Positions 1 to 7,985 are shown, numbered from the stretch's first letter. The stretch is DNA of 24,958 bases from Hydrogenothermaceae bacterium (GCA_012961365.1 DTZN01000313.1:1-24958), one strand, 5' to 3'. Made by a program: numbers and translations. Notes: generated by a model not told the origin, from the letters alone.

Positions 1-260
1 TCTGTAGATATTAGAGATAAAAAGTTATTTACTTTTAATTTTAAAAGCTGGACTGATAGTTTTATAAAAATAACCGAGTTTCTTATGTCTTTGTCTTTTG
101 ATAGATTTTTTAAAAATAGTTTTATATCAATGTCTAAAGGATTTAATATACTAAATGCATATAAACTATACCTAAATAGTAATAAATTAAATTTTTCCTT
201 TTTAGAAATACCTTTTGCATAAAGAAAATTTATATATCCACTTGGATTAAATTTTTTCAT
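1..260 (-). CDS. Hypothetical protein, N-terminal part only (cut by window edge)
   Basis: An uninterrupted reading frame runs from an ATG at 258-260 down to base 1, giving 86 complete codons with no stop in very AT-rich DNA, so it is probably a real gene whose 3' end lies outside the window. It overlaps the last 14 bases of hisS, in another frame, which suggests translational coupling; no clear Shine-Dalgarno is visible. The peptide begins MKKFNPSGYINFLYAKGISK and is Lys/Leu/Ile/Phe rich and largely helical in character. The helix pattern (a segment like INFLYAKGISKKEKF, later FLKNLSKDKDIRNS) faintly resembles the N-terminal core-binding domain of tyrosine recombinases such as XerC/XerD. The catalytic domain is not in view, so this is only a guess. 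Confidence 0.6.
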   Translation of the reverse strand, partial: MKKFNPSGYINFLYAKGISKKEKFNLLLFRYSLYAFSILNPLDIDIKLFLKNLSKDKDIRNSVIFIKLSVQLLKLKVNNFLSLIST

Positions 261-1476
261 TTAAAACATCTACTAAATCTTCTATGTTTTCAAAAATTTC
301 CTGTTCTCCTGTATCCATATATTTAAGTTCATATTTATCACTTACAAAGATAACAAATTTTGCATTTAATTTGTTTGCAAGTTTCATTTTTGATTTTAAA
401 CTTCCTTCTTTTAAGAGAGTTTCTGTTTTTATGTCCTTGCTTCTTAAAAGATTTGAAGATTTTAAAGCTCGTATATTATAGTCGCTAACTACTGGAATAA
501 CTACAGTTAATGGTTTTCCTTCAGGTAATCCTTCTACTAAAAGCATTAATCTTTCAACTCCTGCTGCAAAACCTAAAGCTGGTGTTTCTGGCCCTCCCAG
601 CTGTGAAACTAGTTTATCGTATCTTCCTCCTGCTGCTACTGCTGCTTGAGCTCCTATTTTATCTGTAATGAACTCAAAAACTGTATCTGTATAGTAATCT
701 AGTCCCCTAACAAGTCTTGGATTTTCTGTAAACTGAATACCTAAAGCTTTTAGATATTCCTTAAGTTTTGTATATCTTTCTAAACTTTTTTCAGATAAAT
801 AGTTTGTAATTAGTGGTGCAATTTTCGTTTCTTCTTTACATTGTTTTACTTTACAGTCTAAAACCCTCAAAGGATTTGTTTCTATCCTAGTTTGGCAAGT
901 TTCACATAGATTTTCTTTTTTACTTTCTAAAAATTTTTTTAGCTGTCTTATATACTCTTTCCTATCTTCAAAACTACCTAGTGAATTAATTTCAAGTCTA
1001 ACTTCAATTTTTAATTCATCTAAAATTTCTTTAACCATTTTTATAAGTTCTGCATCTGCTACTACCGTATCTACGCCAAAAATTTCCGCACCTATTTGAT
1101 GAAATTGCCTGTATCTTCCTGCCTGTGGTCTCTCGTATCTAAACATGGCTCCTTCATAAAACAGCTTTTTGTACCCACCTTTGGCATACATTCCTTCTTC
1201 TATATATGCTCTTACTACAGAGGCTGTTCCTTCTGGTCTAAGAGCTATTGCCCTACCACCTTTATCTTCAAAAATATACATCTCTTTTTGAACTATATCT
1301 GTAGCTTCCCCTACAGACCTTTTAAAAAGTGATATATCTTCAATAAAAGGTAAAATTATTTCTTCAAAATTATATTTATCAAAAATTTTTCTTGCAGTAT
1401 CTATTATTTTTCTATATTTTTTTGCATTTTCTCCATATATATCTTGAAATCCCCTAATTTTTTGGATTTTTGACAT
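247..1476 (-). CDS. hisS: Histidyl-tRNA synthetase
   Basis: Class II aminoacyl-tRNA synthetase that charges tRNA-His with histidine in the cytoplasm. The 409-residue length is normal. Motif 2 lies at about residues 107-134 (FYEGAMFRYERPQAGRYRQF), the histidine-specific HisA block at 255-268 (RLVRGLDYYTDTVFEF) and motif 3 at about 299-311 (PALGFAAGVERLM). The insertion region has Cys191, Cys194, Cys208 and Cys213 around NPLRVLDCK, a pattern common in bacterial HisRS. The C-terminal 90 residues are the anticodon-binding domain. The ATG start is preceded by an excellent AGGAGGT. It lies 13 bases after dapF and is the last complete gene of the operon that starts with the M16 peptidase. Confidence 0.97.
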   Translation of the reverse strand: MSKIQKIRGFQDIYGENAKKYRKIIDTARKIFDKYNFEEIILPFIEDISLFKRSVGEATDIVQKEMYIFEDKGGRAIALRPEGTASVVRAYIEEGMYAKGGYKKLFYEGAMFRYERPQAGRYRQFHQIGAEIFGVDTVVADAELIKMVKEILDELKIEVRLEINSLGSFEDRKEYIRQLKKFLESKKENLCETCQTRIETNPLRVLDCKVKQCKEETKIAPLITNYLSEKSLERYTKLKEYLKALGIQFTENPRLVRGLDYYTDTVFEFITDKIGAQAAVAAGGRYDKLVSQLGGPETPALGFAAGVERLMLLVEGLPEGKPLTVVIPVVSDYNIRALKSSNLLRSKDIKTETLLKEGSLKSKMKLANKLNAKFVIFVSDKYELKYMDTGEQEIFENIEDLVDVLNEKI

Positions 1477-1489
1477 TTAGACCTCCTGA

Positions 1490-2356
1490 TTACTTAAATT
1501 TTCTAACTAATTCTTCACTTAAAATTCCACTACAAATTTCTTCAACCTCACCAGTCATTTTTATATTAAAGTTTTCATCTATACTTATCTTTAACTCTCC
1601 TCCGGGCATTTTGACTAAAACATTTTTATTTGTAATACCTTTTTTTACCATTACACTTGCAACAGCAGATGAAGAACTACCTGAAGCTAATGTATATCCT
1701 GCTCCTCTTTCCCATATTCTAATTTCTACAGTATCTTTATTTACAGGTTTAGCAAACTGAACATTAGCTTTATTTGGAAATATAGGATGATTTTCTATTA
1801 GCTTTCCATATTTTTTTATATCTTTATCATTTAAATCATCAACAATTATTACACAGTGAGGATTTCCAACAGATACACAGTTTATTAAAAATTCTTTATC
1901 TTCAACATTTAATGGGTAGTCTAAAATTTCTTCAGTTTCTACATTTACAGGAATTTCTTTTGCTTTAAAAGTAGCTCTTCCCATATCTATAGTTATAATC
2001 TTTGCCTTACCATTTTCTTCAGTCTCTACTTTAGCATTGACAATACCACCTTTAGTTTCCACTGTCCATTGCTTTTTTCCGTTTGTAAAACCATAATCAT
2101 ATAAAAATTTGCAAAAAATTCTCAATCCGTTTCCGCTTTTTTCTGCTTCACTACCATCTGGATTAAAAATCCTAAGTCCAAAATCTGCATTTTTTGAGTT
2201 AACTTTTAATAAAATTCCATCTGAACCTATTCCAAAATGGACATTGCATAGTGTTTTTATAACTTCTTTGCTTAAGTTAAAATCTATATTATCTTGTTGT
2301 AAAACTATATATTCATTTCCAAGACCATGGGACTTAACAAAAAAGTTCTTTTCCAT
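1490..2356 (-). CDS. DapF-family protein with both catalytic cysteines replaced by serine
   Basis: The 288-residue protein is clearly a diaminopimelate epimerase homologue: SHGLGNEYIV near the N terminus, GIGSDGILL at 42-50, NPDGSEAEKSGNG at 65-77, GNPHCVI at 164-170 and ERGAGYTLASG at 216-226. DapF interconverts LL- and meso-diaminopimelate for lysine and peptidoglycan using two cysteines, one in each pseudo-symmetric domain (Cys73 and Cys217 in Haemophilus). Here those positions are Ser74 (codon AGC, 2135-2137) and Ser225 (TCA, 1682-1684), while the substrate-binding Asn, Glu and Arg motifs remain. It could be an inactive paralogue, an epimerase with an altered mechanism, or an enzyme with another substrate or reaction. 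The family is certain; epimerase activity is doubtful. The ATG follows the thyX stop by one base. Confidence 0.85.
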   Translation of the reverse strand: MEKNFFVKSHGLGNEYIVLQQDNIDFNLSKEVIKTLCNVHFGIGSDGILLKVNSKNADFGLRIFNPDGSEAEKSGNGLRIFCKFLYDYGFTNGKKQWTVETKGGIVNAKVETEENGKAKIITIDMGRATFKAKEIPVNVETEEILDYPLNVEDKEFLINCVSVGNPHCVIIVDDLNDKDIKKYGKLIENHPIFPNKANVQFAKPVNKDTVEIRIWERGAGYTLASGSSSSAVASVMVKKGITNKNVLVKMPGGELKISIDENFNIKMTGEVEEICSGILSEELVRKFK

Positions 2357-2357
2357 T

Positions 2358-3443
2358 TTAAACTTTTACTCCCTGTTGTTCTAATAAATATTTCATAGCA
2401 TTTGCAACTTTTTGAATTTCCCACTGGGCATGAGGGTCAGTTCTCTTTAAAATAAAATCTTTTATCCAGTTTAAAGTTCCAGAAACTACAATTGTTGTTT
2501 TTCTACCATGAGGGAGTATAAATCTTGCATCTTCCCTTTTTACTTTACAACTGTAAACTGCATAATCATAGACAATTTCACAAAGCTGGTCTGTAAATTT
2601 AAAAAGTTGCTCTAAATTATTTAAATTTTCTTCTTCATTTATAAAATCATTTACTCTCTTCTCTACTTTTTTGATTAAGGCTTCTTTAGCATCACTTTTT
2701 CGAACATAAGATAAAAATTTTTTTATTATTGAAACAAAATTTTCTTTTATTTTTTTATTTTCTAATCTACAAATGGCTTTATTTATAGAAGGTGGCATTA
2801 TAAATAAGTTTTCGTCTTCTTTGACATATCTTTGGCTTCTTTGAGAAAAGTTTAAAGTTGTATGCCTTACTAGCTGATGAGTCATGGTTCTTGATACGTT
2901 GTCTATATAAAAAACTGCATAGCCATCGTATTCATTTTTTAACCCTATTAACCACACATCATCTTTGTATCCTAAAGGTTCAACAGGAATATCGTAATTT
3001 GCTATTTTTTCAAAGGATTTAAAATATTCTTCTTCATTTTCTTCTAAAAGTTCTTCTAAATAGTGTCTTAAAGAAATTCCTATAACTGTTGGATATTTTG
3101 GATTATAATGGCTCTTAAATCTTGTAGCTCCTATTTTTATAGCTGAAATTTGAGCCTTTTGTTGTTTAGGTAAGTTTTTTAATTCTTCCCCTATTATTTT
3201 ATCTAACATTTCTTCTTCTAATGTAAGCAAATTTTTGTATGCAAAAGAATGGGCAAATACTGAAAAATGCTTATAATTTCCAAGTTTTGATAAAAATTTT
3301 GCCCTTTCTTCTTTGCTTACAACTCTCGGGTCATTAAGGAGATAATTTAAATCACCACTACTATAGCAAGTTCTAGCTCCTAAGGCTGTAAATGGAATAC
3401 TATCTTTAAAATCCTCCAGAGAAAAGATTTTAGTAATATTCAA
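2358..3443 (-). CDS. thyX: Flavin-dependent thymidylate synthase, long variant
   Basis: ThyX makes dTMP from dUMP with FAD, NADPH and methylenetetrahydrofolate. The signature region is at 193-206 (RHTTLNFSQRSQRY), matching the RHRx7S pattern except that the third residue is Thr195 rather than Arg. The C-terminal block (ARFILPHGRKTT at 306-317, then HAQWEIQ at 338-344) is typical. At 361 residues it is over 100 longer than usual ThyX; most of the excess lies at about 71-170, between the N-terminal GNYKHFSVFAHSF block and the VSR-RH block, with more at about 225-290. The start is TTG: AAGGAG sits 7 bases upstream and no better ATG exists. It lies 3 bases after the M16 peptidase stop. Confidence 0.88.
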   Translation of the reverse strand: MNITKIFSLEDFKDSIPFTALGARTCYSSGDLNYLLNDPRVVSKEERAKFLSKLGNYKHFSVFAHSFAYKNLLTLEEEMLDKIIGEELKNLPKQQKAQISAIKIGATRFKSHYNPKYPTVIGISLRHYLEELLEENEEEYFKSFEKIANYDIPVEPLGYKDDVWLIGLKNEYDGYAVFYIDNVSRTMTHQLVRHTTLNFSQRSQRYVKEDENLFIMPPSINKAICRLENKKIKENFVSIIKKFLSYVRKSDAKEALIKKVEKRVNDFINEEENLNNLEQLFKFTDQLCEIVYDYAVYSCKVKREDARFILPHGRKTTIVVSGTLNWIKDFILKRTDPHAQWEIQKVANAMKYLLEQQGVKV

Positions 3444-3446
3444 TAT

Positions 3447-4760
3447 TTACTCCTTTTTTGGAAGTAATCTAACTTCCGTGTAGTTGTTTTTTCCAAAGTA
3501 TTTTTTTAAAAAATCATCTATATCTTTTTTAGAAACTTTTTTAATGTTATCTAAGTAATTTATCGCATAATCAATATCTCCTGCTACTGCCATAGCATAC
3601 CCATATTCCTCTGCATCATTTGAAACTTCTTCCCTTTGGAAAACTTCTGAGTTTATTATTCTTTTCTTTGCAGTTTCTACTAAATCTTCATCTACTCCCT
3701 TTTCTACAAAATTAAATATTATTTCAAAAAGTTTGTCTTTTGCTTGTTCTACCTTTTTAGGCTCACATACAAAGTAAAATAAAAATTGAGAAGTTCCTTT
3801 ATGAGCTAAATATCCACTGTAAATCGCCTGAACGTATCCTTTTTCTTTTAGTTCTTGGTATAAAATTGCACTTTTTCCACCAGCAAATATATACTCTAAA
3901 ACTGAAGCTACATAACTTTCTTTTGTATTTATAGGTGGAGCTTGCCAACCAATAGCCACATAAGCCCTTGTCACTTGTTTTTTATATAAATCTTTTCTTC
4001 TTATCTCCTTTTGCTCAGGTTCTAAAGGTACTTGAGGGGGTTTATAATATTTTCCATCTACTGCTTTAAAAATTTCGTTAACTTCTTTTAAAACTTCTTT
4101 TTCATTAACATTTCCAACAATTACTATATAAGTATTAGATGGAACATAATGTGAATAAAAATAATTTTTAACCAATTTTTCATCAAAATTTTCAATAGTT
4201 TCTCTATAACCAATAACTGGATGTTTATAGTTAGAAATTCTATAAGCAAGTTTGTTATATGTATCCCACAAGAAAGACTTCGGATTATCTAAATGCCTGT
4301 TCAACTCTTCTAAAACAATAGGTTTTTCTTTTTTTATCATCTGCTCTGAAAGTGTAGGCTGGGTAGTCATAAGCAGGAGATACTTAAGCATTTGTTTCCA
4401 ATATAAGTGACCTATCTCTATATAGTAATATGTAAAATCAAAAGATGTTGCAGCGTTTATAATTCCTCCCTTTTTTTCTACTTCAAATTCAATCTCTCCA
4501 GGCTCTGTGTACTTAGTACCATTAAACAACATATGCTCTAAAAAGTGAGACAGTCCCCTTTCTCTGTCATTTTCATATACAGAACCAACACCAAACCAAA
4601 CTTGTAAGGATACAGCTGTTGTATCTTTTCTTGGCTTTACAATTAAAGTTGCTCCATTTTTAAGTTTATGTATATAAACTTTCTCTTTTGCAATAGAATT
4701 ATTTAATACTGATATACCCATAACAATTAACCCCAATAGCAGAATTTTTAGAAAATTCAT
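3447..4760 (-). CDS. M16-family zinc metallopeptidase, probably exported
   Basis: Insulinase/pitrilysin-family peptidase of 437 residues. An N-terminal hydrophobic stretch (residues 4-23) looks like a signal peptide, which would place it in the periplasm. The inverted zinc motif HFLEH is at 72-76, and the third zinc ligand fits Glu152 in PIVLEELNRHLDNP, 76 residues later, as expected for the family. The C-terminal half is the second, non-metal M16 domain. These enzymes degrade or process peptides; the substrate cannot be told. It is the first gene of the operon, with GGAGAG before the ATG and a good promoter at 4786-4814. Many bacteria carry a second, inactive M16 partner gene next door; none is present here. 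Confidence 0.92.
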   Translation of the reverse strand: MNFLKILLLGLIVMGISVLNNSIAKEKVYIHKLKNGATLIVKPRKDTTAVSLQVWFGVGSVYENDRERGLSHFLEHMLFNGTKYTEPGEIEFEVEKKGGIINAATSFDFTYYYIEIGHLYWKQMLKYLLLMTTQPTLSEQMIKKEKPIVLEELNRHLDNPKSFLWDTYNKLAYRISNYKHPVIGYRETIENFDEKLVKNYFYSHYVPSNTYIVIVGNVNEKEVLKEVNEIFKAVDGKYYKPPQVPLEPEQKEIRRKDLYKKQVTRAYVAIGWQAPPINTKESYVASVLEYIFAGGKSAILYQELKEKGYVQAIYSGYLAHKGTSQFLFYFVCEPKKVEQAKDKLFEIIFNFVEKGVDEDLVETAKKRIINSEVFQREEVSNDAEEYGYAMAVAGDIDYAINYLDNIKKVSKKDIDDFLKKYFGKNNYTEVRLLPKKE

Positions 4761-4785
4761 AAAATCTCTCCATCAAATATAAAAC

Positions 4786-4814
4786 AGTATAATTGTTATT
4801 ATAACAGTTAACAA
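4786..4814 (-). promoter_or_regulatory. Candidate sigma-70 promoter for the M16-thyX-dapF-hisS operon
   Basis: Read on the minus strand, TTGTTA (4809-4814) and TATACT (4786-4791) are separated by exactly 17 bases, about 25 bases upstream of the M16 peptidase ATG. It lies in the 131-base gap between divergent operons, the only place this operon could start within the window. I saw no equally good promoter for the plus-strand operon in the same gap. Confidence 0.55.
4794..4806. repeat. Perfect 13-bp palindrome inside the promoter spacer
   Basis: TGTTAT-T-ATAACA forms two 6-base arms around a central T. It fills most of the spacer between the -35 and -10 of the M16 operon promoter, a position where a bound repressor would block transcription. 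In such AT-rich DNA a short palindrome can arise by chance, so an operator role is only a suggestion. Confidence 0.4.
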
Positions 4815-4876
4815 ATGGAAATTTTAGAGCTGATATATACAAGAGAACTACACAATAACTAAACAAAAAAACATAT

Positions 4877-4884
4877 AAGGAGGT
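4877..4884 (+). promoter_or_regulatory. Ribosome binding site that fixes a TTG start
   Basis: A full AAGGAGGT Shine-Dalgarno lies 7 bases before the TTG at 4892. It decides the start of the DUF3817 gene, whose first in-frame ATG comes too late (within the first membrane helix). Confidence 0.85.
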
Positions 4885-4891
4885 AAAGTCT

Positions 4892-5176
4892 TTGGAATCT
4901 ATTAGAAAACTTATTAAAGTATCAATTATTGAGGGAATTTCTCTAATTATCCTATTTTTTATAGCAATGCCCCTTAAGTATATATGGGGATATAAAATAG
5001 CAACATTAATATTTGGCTCTATACATGGAATTTTATGGCTTTACTTTTTAAAAGTTTTATACGATGCAAAAAAAGAACACAATTTTAACAATAAACTTGT
5101 TTTTGAATTAATTTTATTTTCTGTGATTCCTTTTGGTTTTATAGCAATGGAAAGAAAACTATCTAAACTGATATAA
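4892..5176 (+). CDS. DUF3817 small integral membrane protein
   Basis: A 94-residue inner-membrane protein with the features of the DUF3817 (YdzA-like) family: an early EGISLIILFFIAMPLKY segment (residues 14-30), a second helix with GSIHGILWLYFLKVLY (42-57) and a third with LFSVIPFGFIAMERKL (76-91). The conserved MPLKY, HG and PFG motifs are all present. The family function is unknown. The TTG start is supported by a perfect Shine-Dalgarno 7 bases upstream. It heads the plus-strand run into gpmA, tpiA, secG and a dehydrogenase, with 33 bases before gpmA, so co-transcription is likely. The context is central metabolism plus secretion and does not point to a specific role. Confidence 0.85.
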   Translation: MESIRKLIKVSIIEGISLIILFFIAMPLKYIWGYKIATLIFGSIHGILWLYFLKVLYDAKKEHNFNNKLVFELILFSVIPFGFIAMERKLSKLI

Positions 5177-5209
5177 TAACTTGTAAAAATTCTTTATGAG
5201 GTTAGATTA

Positions 5210-5827
5210 ATGCCAAAATTAGTTCTTGTTAGACATGGTCAGTCTGTTTGGAATTTACAAAATAGATTTACAGGATGGGTAGATGTTCCACTAACAGAAA
5301 AGGGAAAAGAAGAAGCATATAAAGCAGGAGAACTCTTAAAAGATATTAAGTTTGATGTTGCTTATACATCTGCTTTAACAAGAGCTCAAGAAACTTTAAA
5401 AATTATTCTAGAAACTGTAGGACTTTTAATTCCCGTTATAAAAGACCAAGCTTTAAATGAAAGGCATTATGGAGCATTACAAGGATTAAACAAAGATAGA
5501 GCTAGACAAAAATGGGGAGCAGATATAGTTCATCTTTGGAGAAGAAGCTATGATATTGCCCCACCAGAAGGTGAATCTTTAAAAGATACTGCAGCTAGAA
5601 CTATTCCGTTTTTGGAAAGAGCAATTATGGGTGATATAGTAGATGGTAGGAATGTAATTGTTGTAGCACATGGAAACTCTTTAAGAAGTATCGTTATGTA
5701 TCTTGAAAAACTATCTCCTGAGGAAATTGTAAAAGTAGAAATTCCAACAGGAACACCTATTGTTTATGATTTAGATGAAAATGGAAATATTTTAAACAAA
5801 GAAATAAGACATTTAGAGGATAAGTAA
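5210..5827 (+). CDS. gpmA: 2,3-bisphosphoglycerate-dependent phosphoglycerate mutase
   Basis: Interconverts 3- and 2-phosphoglycerate in glycolysis/gluconeogenesis. The phosphohistidine motif LVRHGQSVWN has His9, followed by FTGWVDVPLTEKG (20-32), which is typical of dPGM rather than generic histidine phosphatases. LNERHYGALQGLNK (82-95) carries the catalytic Glu84, and VVAHGNSLRS has the second His154. At 205 residues it is shorter than the roughly 250 of enterobacterial GpmA but retains all active-site blocks, as in other compact versions. GAGG lies before the ATG. Its stop overlaps the tpiA start by one base (TAATG), indicating translational coupling of two glycolytic enzymes. Confidence 0.95.
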   Translation: MPKLVLVRHGQSVWNLQNRFTGWVDVPLTEKGKEEAYKAGELLKDIKFDVAYTSALTRAQETLKIILETVGLLIPVIKDQALNERHYGALQGLNKDRARQKWGADIVHLWRRSYDIAPPEGESLKDTAARTIPFLERAIMGDIVDGRNVIVVAHGNSLRSIVMYLEKLSPEEIVKVEIPTGTPIVYDLDENGNILNKEIRHLEDK

Positions 5828-6597
5828 TGAAATATCTAATTGCTGCCAACTGGAAAATGCATAAAACTACTGCAGAAACTTTAGAATATTTAGATATGTT
5901 TTTACCTTCTGTAAAGGATTTGTTTATAGTAGATATCATGATAGCTCCTCCTTTTACTGCCCTTGCTTCTGCATCAATAAAATTTGATACTGTAAAAAAG
6001 GAAGGAAAATACAATGTTTACCTTGGAGCTCAAAACATGTTTTATGCAGAAAAAGGGGCTTACACAGGAGAAATTTCTCCGTTGATGTTAAATGAGTTAA
6101 ATGTTGATTATGTAATAATTGGACACTCTGAAAGAAGACAAATTTTTGGAGAAAGTGATAATTTAATAAATAATAAAGTTTTTTCTGCTATAGAACATGG
6201 AATTAGGCCAATTTTATGTGTTGGAGAAACATTAGAAGAAAGAGAACAAGGGATAACCCTAAAAGTTATAGAAAATCAAATTAGAAAAGGTTTAGCAGGT
6301 TTAAACGCAGATATACAATTTGTAGATATAGCTTATGAACCTGTGTGGGCAATTGGAACTGGAAAAACAGCAACACCACAGCAGGCAGAAGAGGTTCATA
6401 AGTTTATAAGAAGTTTAATAAATGAACTTTCTAAAGGAAATGATGAAAAAACTAGAATTTTATATGGGGGAAGTGTAAAACCTGAAAATGCAAAAGATTT
6501 GATAAAACAACCAAACATCAATGGATTTTTAGTAGGTTCTGCAAGTTTAGACCCTAAAAAATTTTACCAAATTATAACTAAAGTACTGGAGGTATAA
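5827..6597 (+). CDS. tpiA: Triose-phosphate isomerase
   Basis: TIM-barrel enzyme that interconverts dihydroxyacetone phosphate and glyceraldehyde 3-phosphate. The 256-residue protein has AANWKMHK with Lys10, IIGHSERRQ with catalytic His100, AYEPVWAIGTGKTATP with catalytic Glu171 and the flexible phosphate loop, and the phosphate-binding YGGSVKPENA block near residue 217. All essential residues are present. Its ATG shares a base with the gpmA stop, and its stop directly abuts the secG start. The tpiA-secG order recurs in many bacteria. Confidence 0.98.
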   Translation: MKYLIAANWKMHKTTAETLEYLDMFLPSVKDLFIVDIMIAPPFTALASASIKFDTVKKEGKYNVYLGAQNMFYAEKGAYTGEISPLMLNELNVDYVIIGHSERRQIFGESDNLINNKVFSAIEHGIRPILCVGETLEEREQGITLKVIENQIRKGLAGLNADIQFVDIAYEPVWAIGTGKTATPQQAEEVHKFIRSLINELSKGNDEKTRILYGGSVKPENAKDLIKQPNINGFLVGSASLDPKKFYQIITKVLEV

Positions 6598-6906
6598 ATG
6601 GACATACTGTATACAATTTTATCTGTATTCCTTGTAATAGATAGTATATTGCTAGTTATTCTAATACTTATGCAAAAAACAAAAGGAGCAGAAATTGGAG
6701 CAGTTTTTGGCTCTGGAGCAGCTGCTGCAGTTTTAGGAGCTGGTGCTTCTAACATATTAACTAAAATAACTTACTGGCTAGGTGGAATATTTTTAGCTTT
6801 GGTTTTATCTTTATCTTTGATTGACCATTATAAAATTAAAAATTTGCGTCAAATTCCATCTGATATACCTATAAAAACAGAAAAGCAAACCAAGGAAGCT
6901 AAATAA
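6598..6906 (+). CDS. secG: Preprotein translocase subunit SecG
   Basis: Auxiliary subunit of the SecYEG protein-export channel in the inner membrane. The 102-residue protein has two hydrophobic helices (about 3-24 and 55-75), and between them the characteristic cytoplasmic loop LMQKTKGAEIGAVFGSGAAA followed by a Gly/Ala-rich stretch. The tail is short and charged. The ATG follows the tpiA stop immediately; the Shine-Dalgarno is GGAGG at the end of tpiA. Co-location with tpiA supports the call. Confidence 0.95.
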   Translation: MDILYTILSVFLVIDSILLVILILMQKTKGAEIGAVFGSGAAAAVLGAGASNILTKITYWLGGIFLALVLSLSLIDHYKIKNLRQIPSDIPIKTEKQTKEAK

Positions 6907-7770
6907 TTGCAGAAAAATGTTGGTTTAATTGGTCTTGGTAATATGGGAACTTTGATTGCAAAAAATCTTGCTAATGCAAATTTTAATGTAAAAGTATGGA
7001 ACAGAACTATACAAAAAGCTAAAGAAAGTGGTCTTCCCTATACAAATACATTAGAAGGTTTGGTTTTAGAGCAGGATATAATCATAACAATACTTTCTGA
7101 TGCGGAAGCAGTTGAAGAAGTATACAGTAAGATATTAGAACTACCAATAAAAGGTAAAGTCTTTATTGATATGACTACTGTAAAACCTGAGATTGCTAAA
7201 AAACTTGCAGAAAGGTTTTTAAAAAAAGGGGCTAATTTCTTGGAAGCCCCTGTTTTAGGAAATGTTCTTTTAGCAGAAAAGGGAATGTTAACTATACTTG
7301 TTAGTGGAGATGAGAAAACTTATAAGGAACTCCTTGGATTATTTTCTGTTTTAGGTAAAGAAGTTTTTTACCTTGGAGATTATGGAATTTCTAGTAGTTT
7401 GAAACTAATAAATAATAGTGTTTTGGCTACTTTTATGGGAGCATTATCAGAAGCTATTGTTTTAGCTGAAAAAATTGGAATAAATAGGCAAACTACAATA
7501 AAAGTTCTTGAAAACGGAGCAGGAAAATCTGCAGTTTTAGAAGTTAAGAAAGATAAAATACTAAATGAAGATTACTCTATCCAATTTTCAACAAAACTTT
7601 TGGTAAAAGATTTAAGATATTTTAGCGAGATATTAGACAAAAATAATCTAGTTTCCCCTTATTTTTCGATTACAAACGATATTTATAAGGGTACATACAT
7701 AAATGGATACTCTGAAAATGATTTTTGTAGTGTGCTAGAAATTTTGAAAAAGCTTAATGGGATAAATTAA
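6907..7770 (+). CDS. NAD(P)-dependent beta-hydroxyacid dehydrogenase (glyoxylate/succinic-semialdehyde reductase type)
   Basis: Member of the 3-hydroxyisobutyrate dehydrogenase family, 287 residues. The N-terminal Rossmann motif is GLIGLGNMG (6-14), and WNRT at 31-34 has an Arg after the second beta-strand that usually favours NADPH. IDMTTVKPEIAK (87-98) and LEAPVLGNVLLAEKG (112-126) are the family's substrate loops, with some drift from the usual DAPVSGG. The catalytic Lys is probably Lys166 in SLKLINN, with Asn170. By the NADPH motif it may reduce glyoxylate or succinic semialdehyde, but the substrate is not certain. Glyoxylate would also link it to the aminotransferase at 20259. The start is TTG directly after the secG stop, with AAGGA upstream. 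Its stop overlaps the converging small gene by 4 bases. Confidence 0.85.
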   Translation: MQKNVGLIGLGNMGTLIAKNLANANFNVKVWNRTIQKAKESGLPYTNTLEGLVLEQDIIITILSDAEAVEEVYSKILELPIKGKVFIDMTTVKPEIAKKLAERFLKKGANFLEAPVLGNVLLAEKGMLTILVSGDEKTYKELLGLFSVLGKEVFYLGDYGISSSLKLINNSVLATFMGALSEAIVLAEKIGINRQTTIKVLENGAGKSAVLEVKKDKILNEDYSIQFSTKLLVKDLRYFSEILDKNNLVSPYFSITNDIYKGTYINGYSENDFCSVLEILKKLNGIN

Positions 7771-7985
7771 TCATCTAAATTTTCTACTTTTATTATTTTT
7801 GCTTCATAAATACTGTTTTCTTCTAACTGTTTTTTAGCTTTCCATTTTAGATAAAAAACATAAGGAATTGTAAAAAGTAATACTACTCCAACCCAAATCA
7901 AAACAATTATAGATATGCTAAGAGCTATAGCTAAAATAGCTATTAAAAGTAAAAATAGCCAAAGCTTTGTTATAAAAGAAAACAT
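7767..7985 (-). CDS. Small hypothetical membrane protein
   Basis: A 72-residue protein with a continuous hydrophobic stretch from about residue 8 to 46, long enough for two tightly spaced membrane helices, followed by a basic LKWKAKKQ segment and an acidic, soluble tail (residues 54-72). The ATG has AAGGGTG upstream, supporting translation. It sits alone between the dehydrogenase gene that it meets tail to tail (4-base overlap) and the RND pump gene 65 bases upstream on its own strand. Read-through from the efflux operon is possible. I do not recognise a family. Confidence 0.65.
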   Translation of the reverse strand: MFSFITKLWLFLLLIAILAIALSISIIVLIWVGVVLLFTIPYVFYLKWKAKKQLEENSIYEAKIIKVENLDD

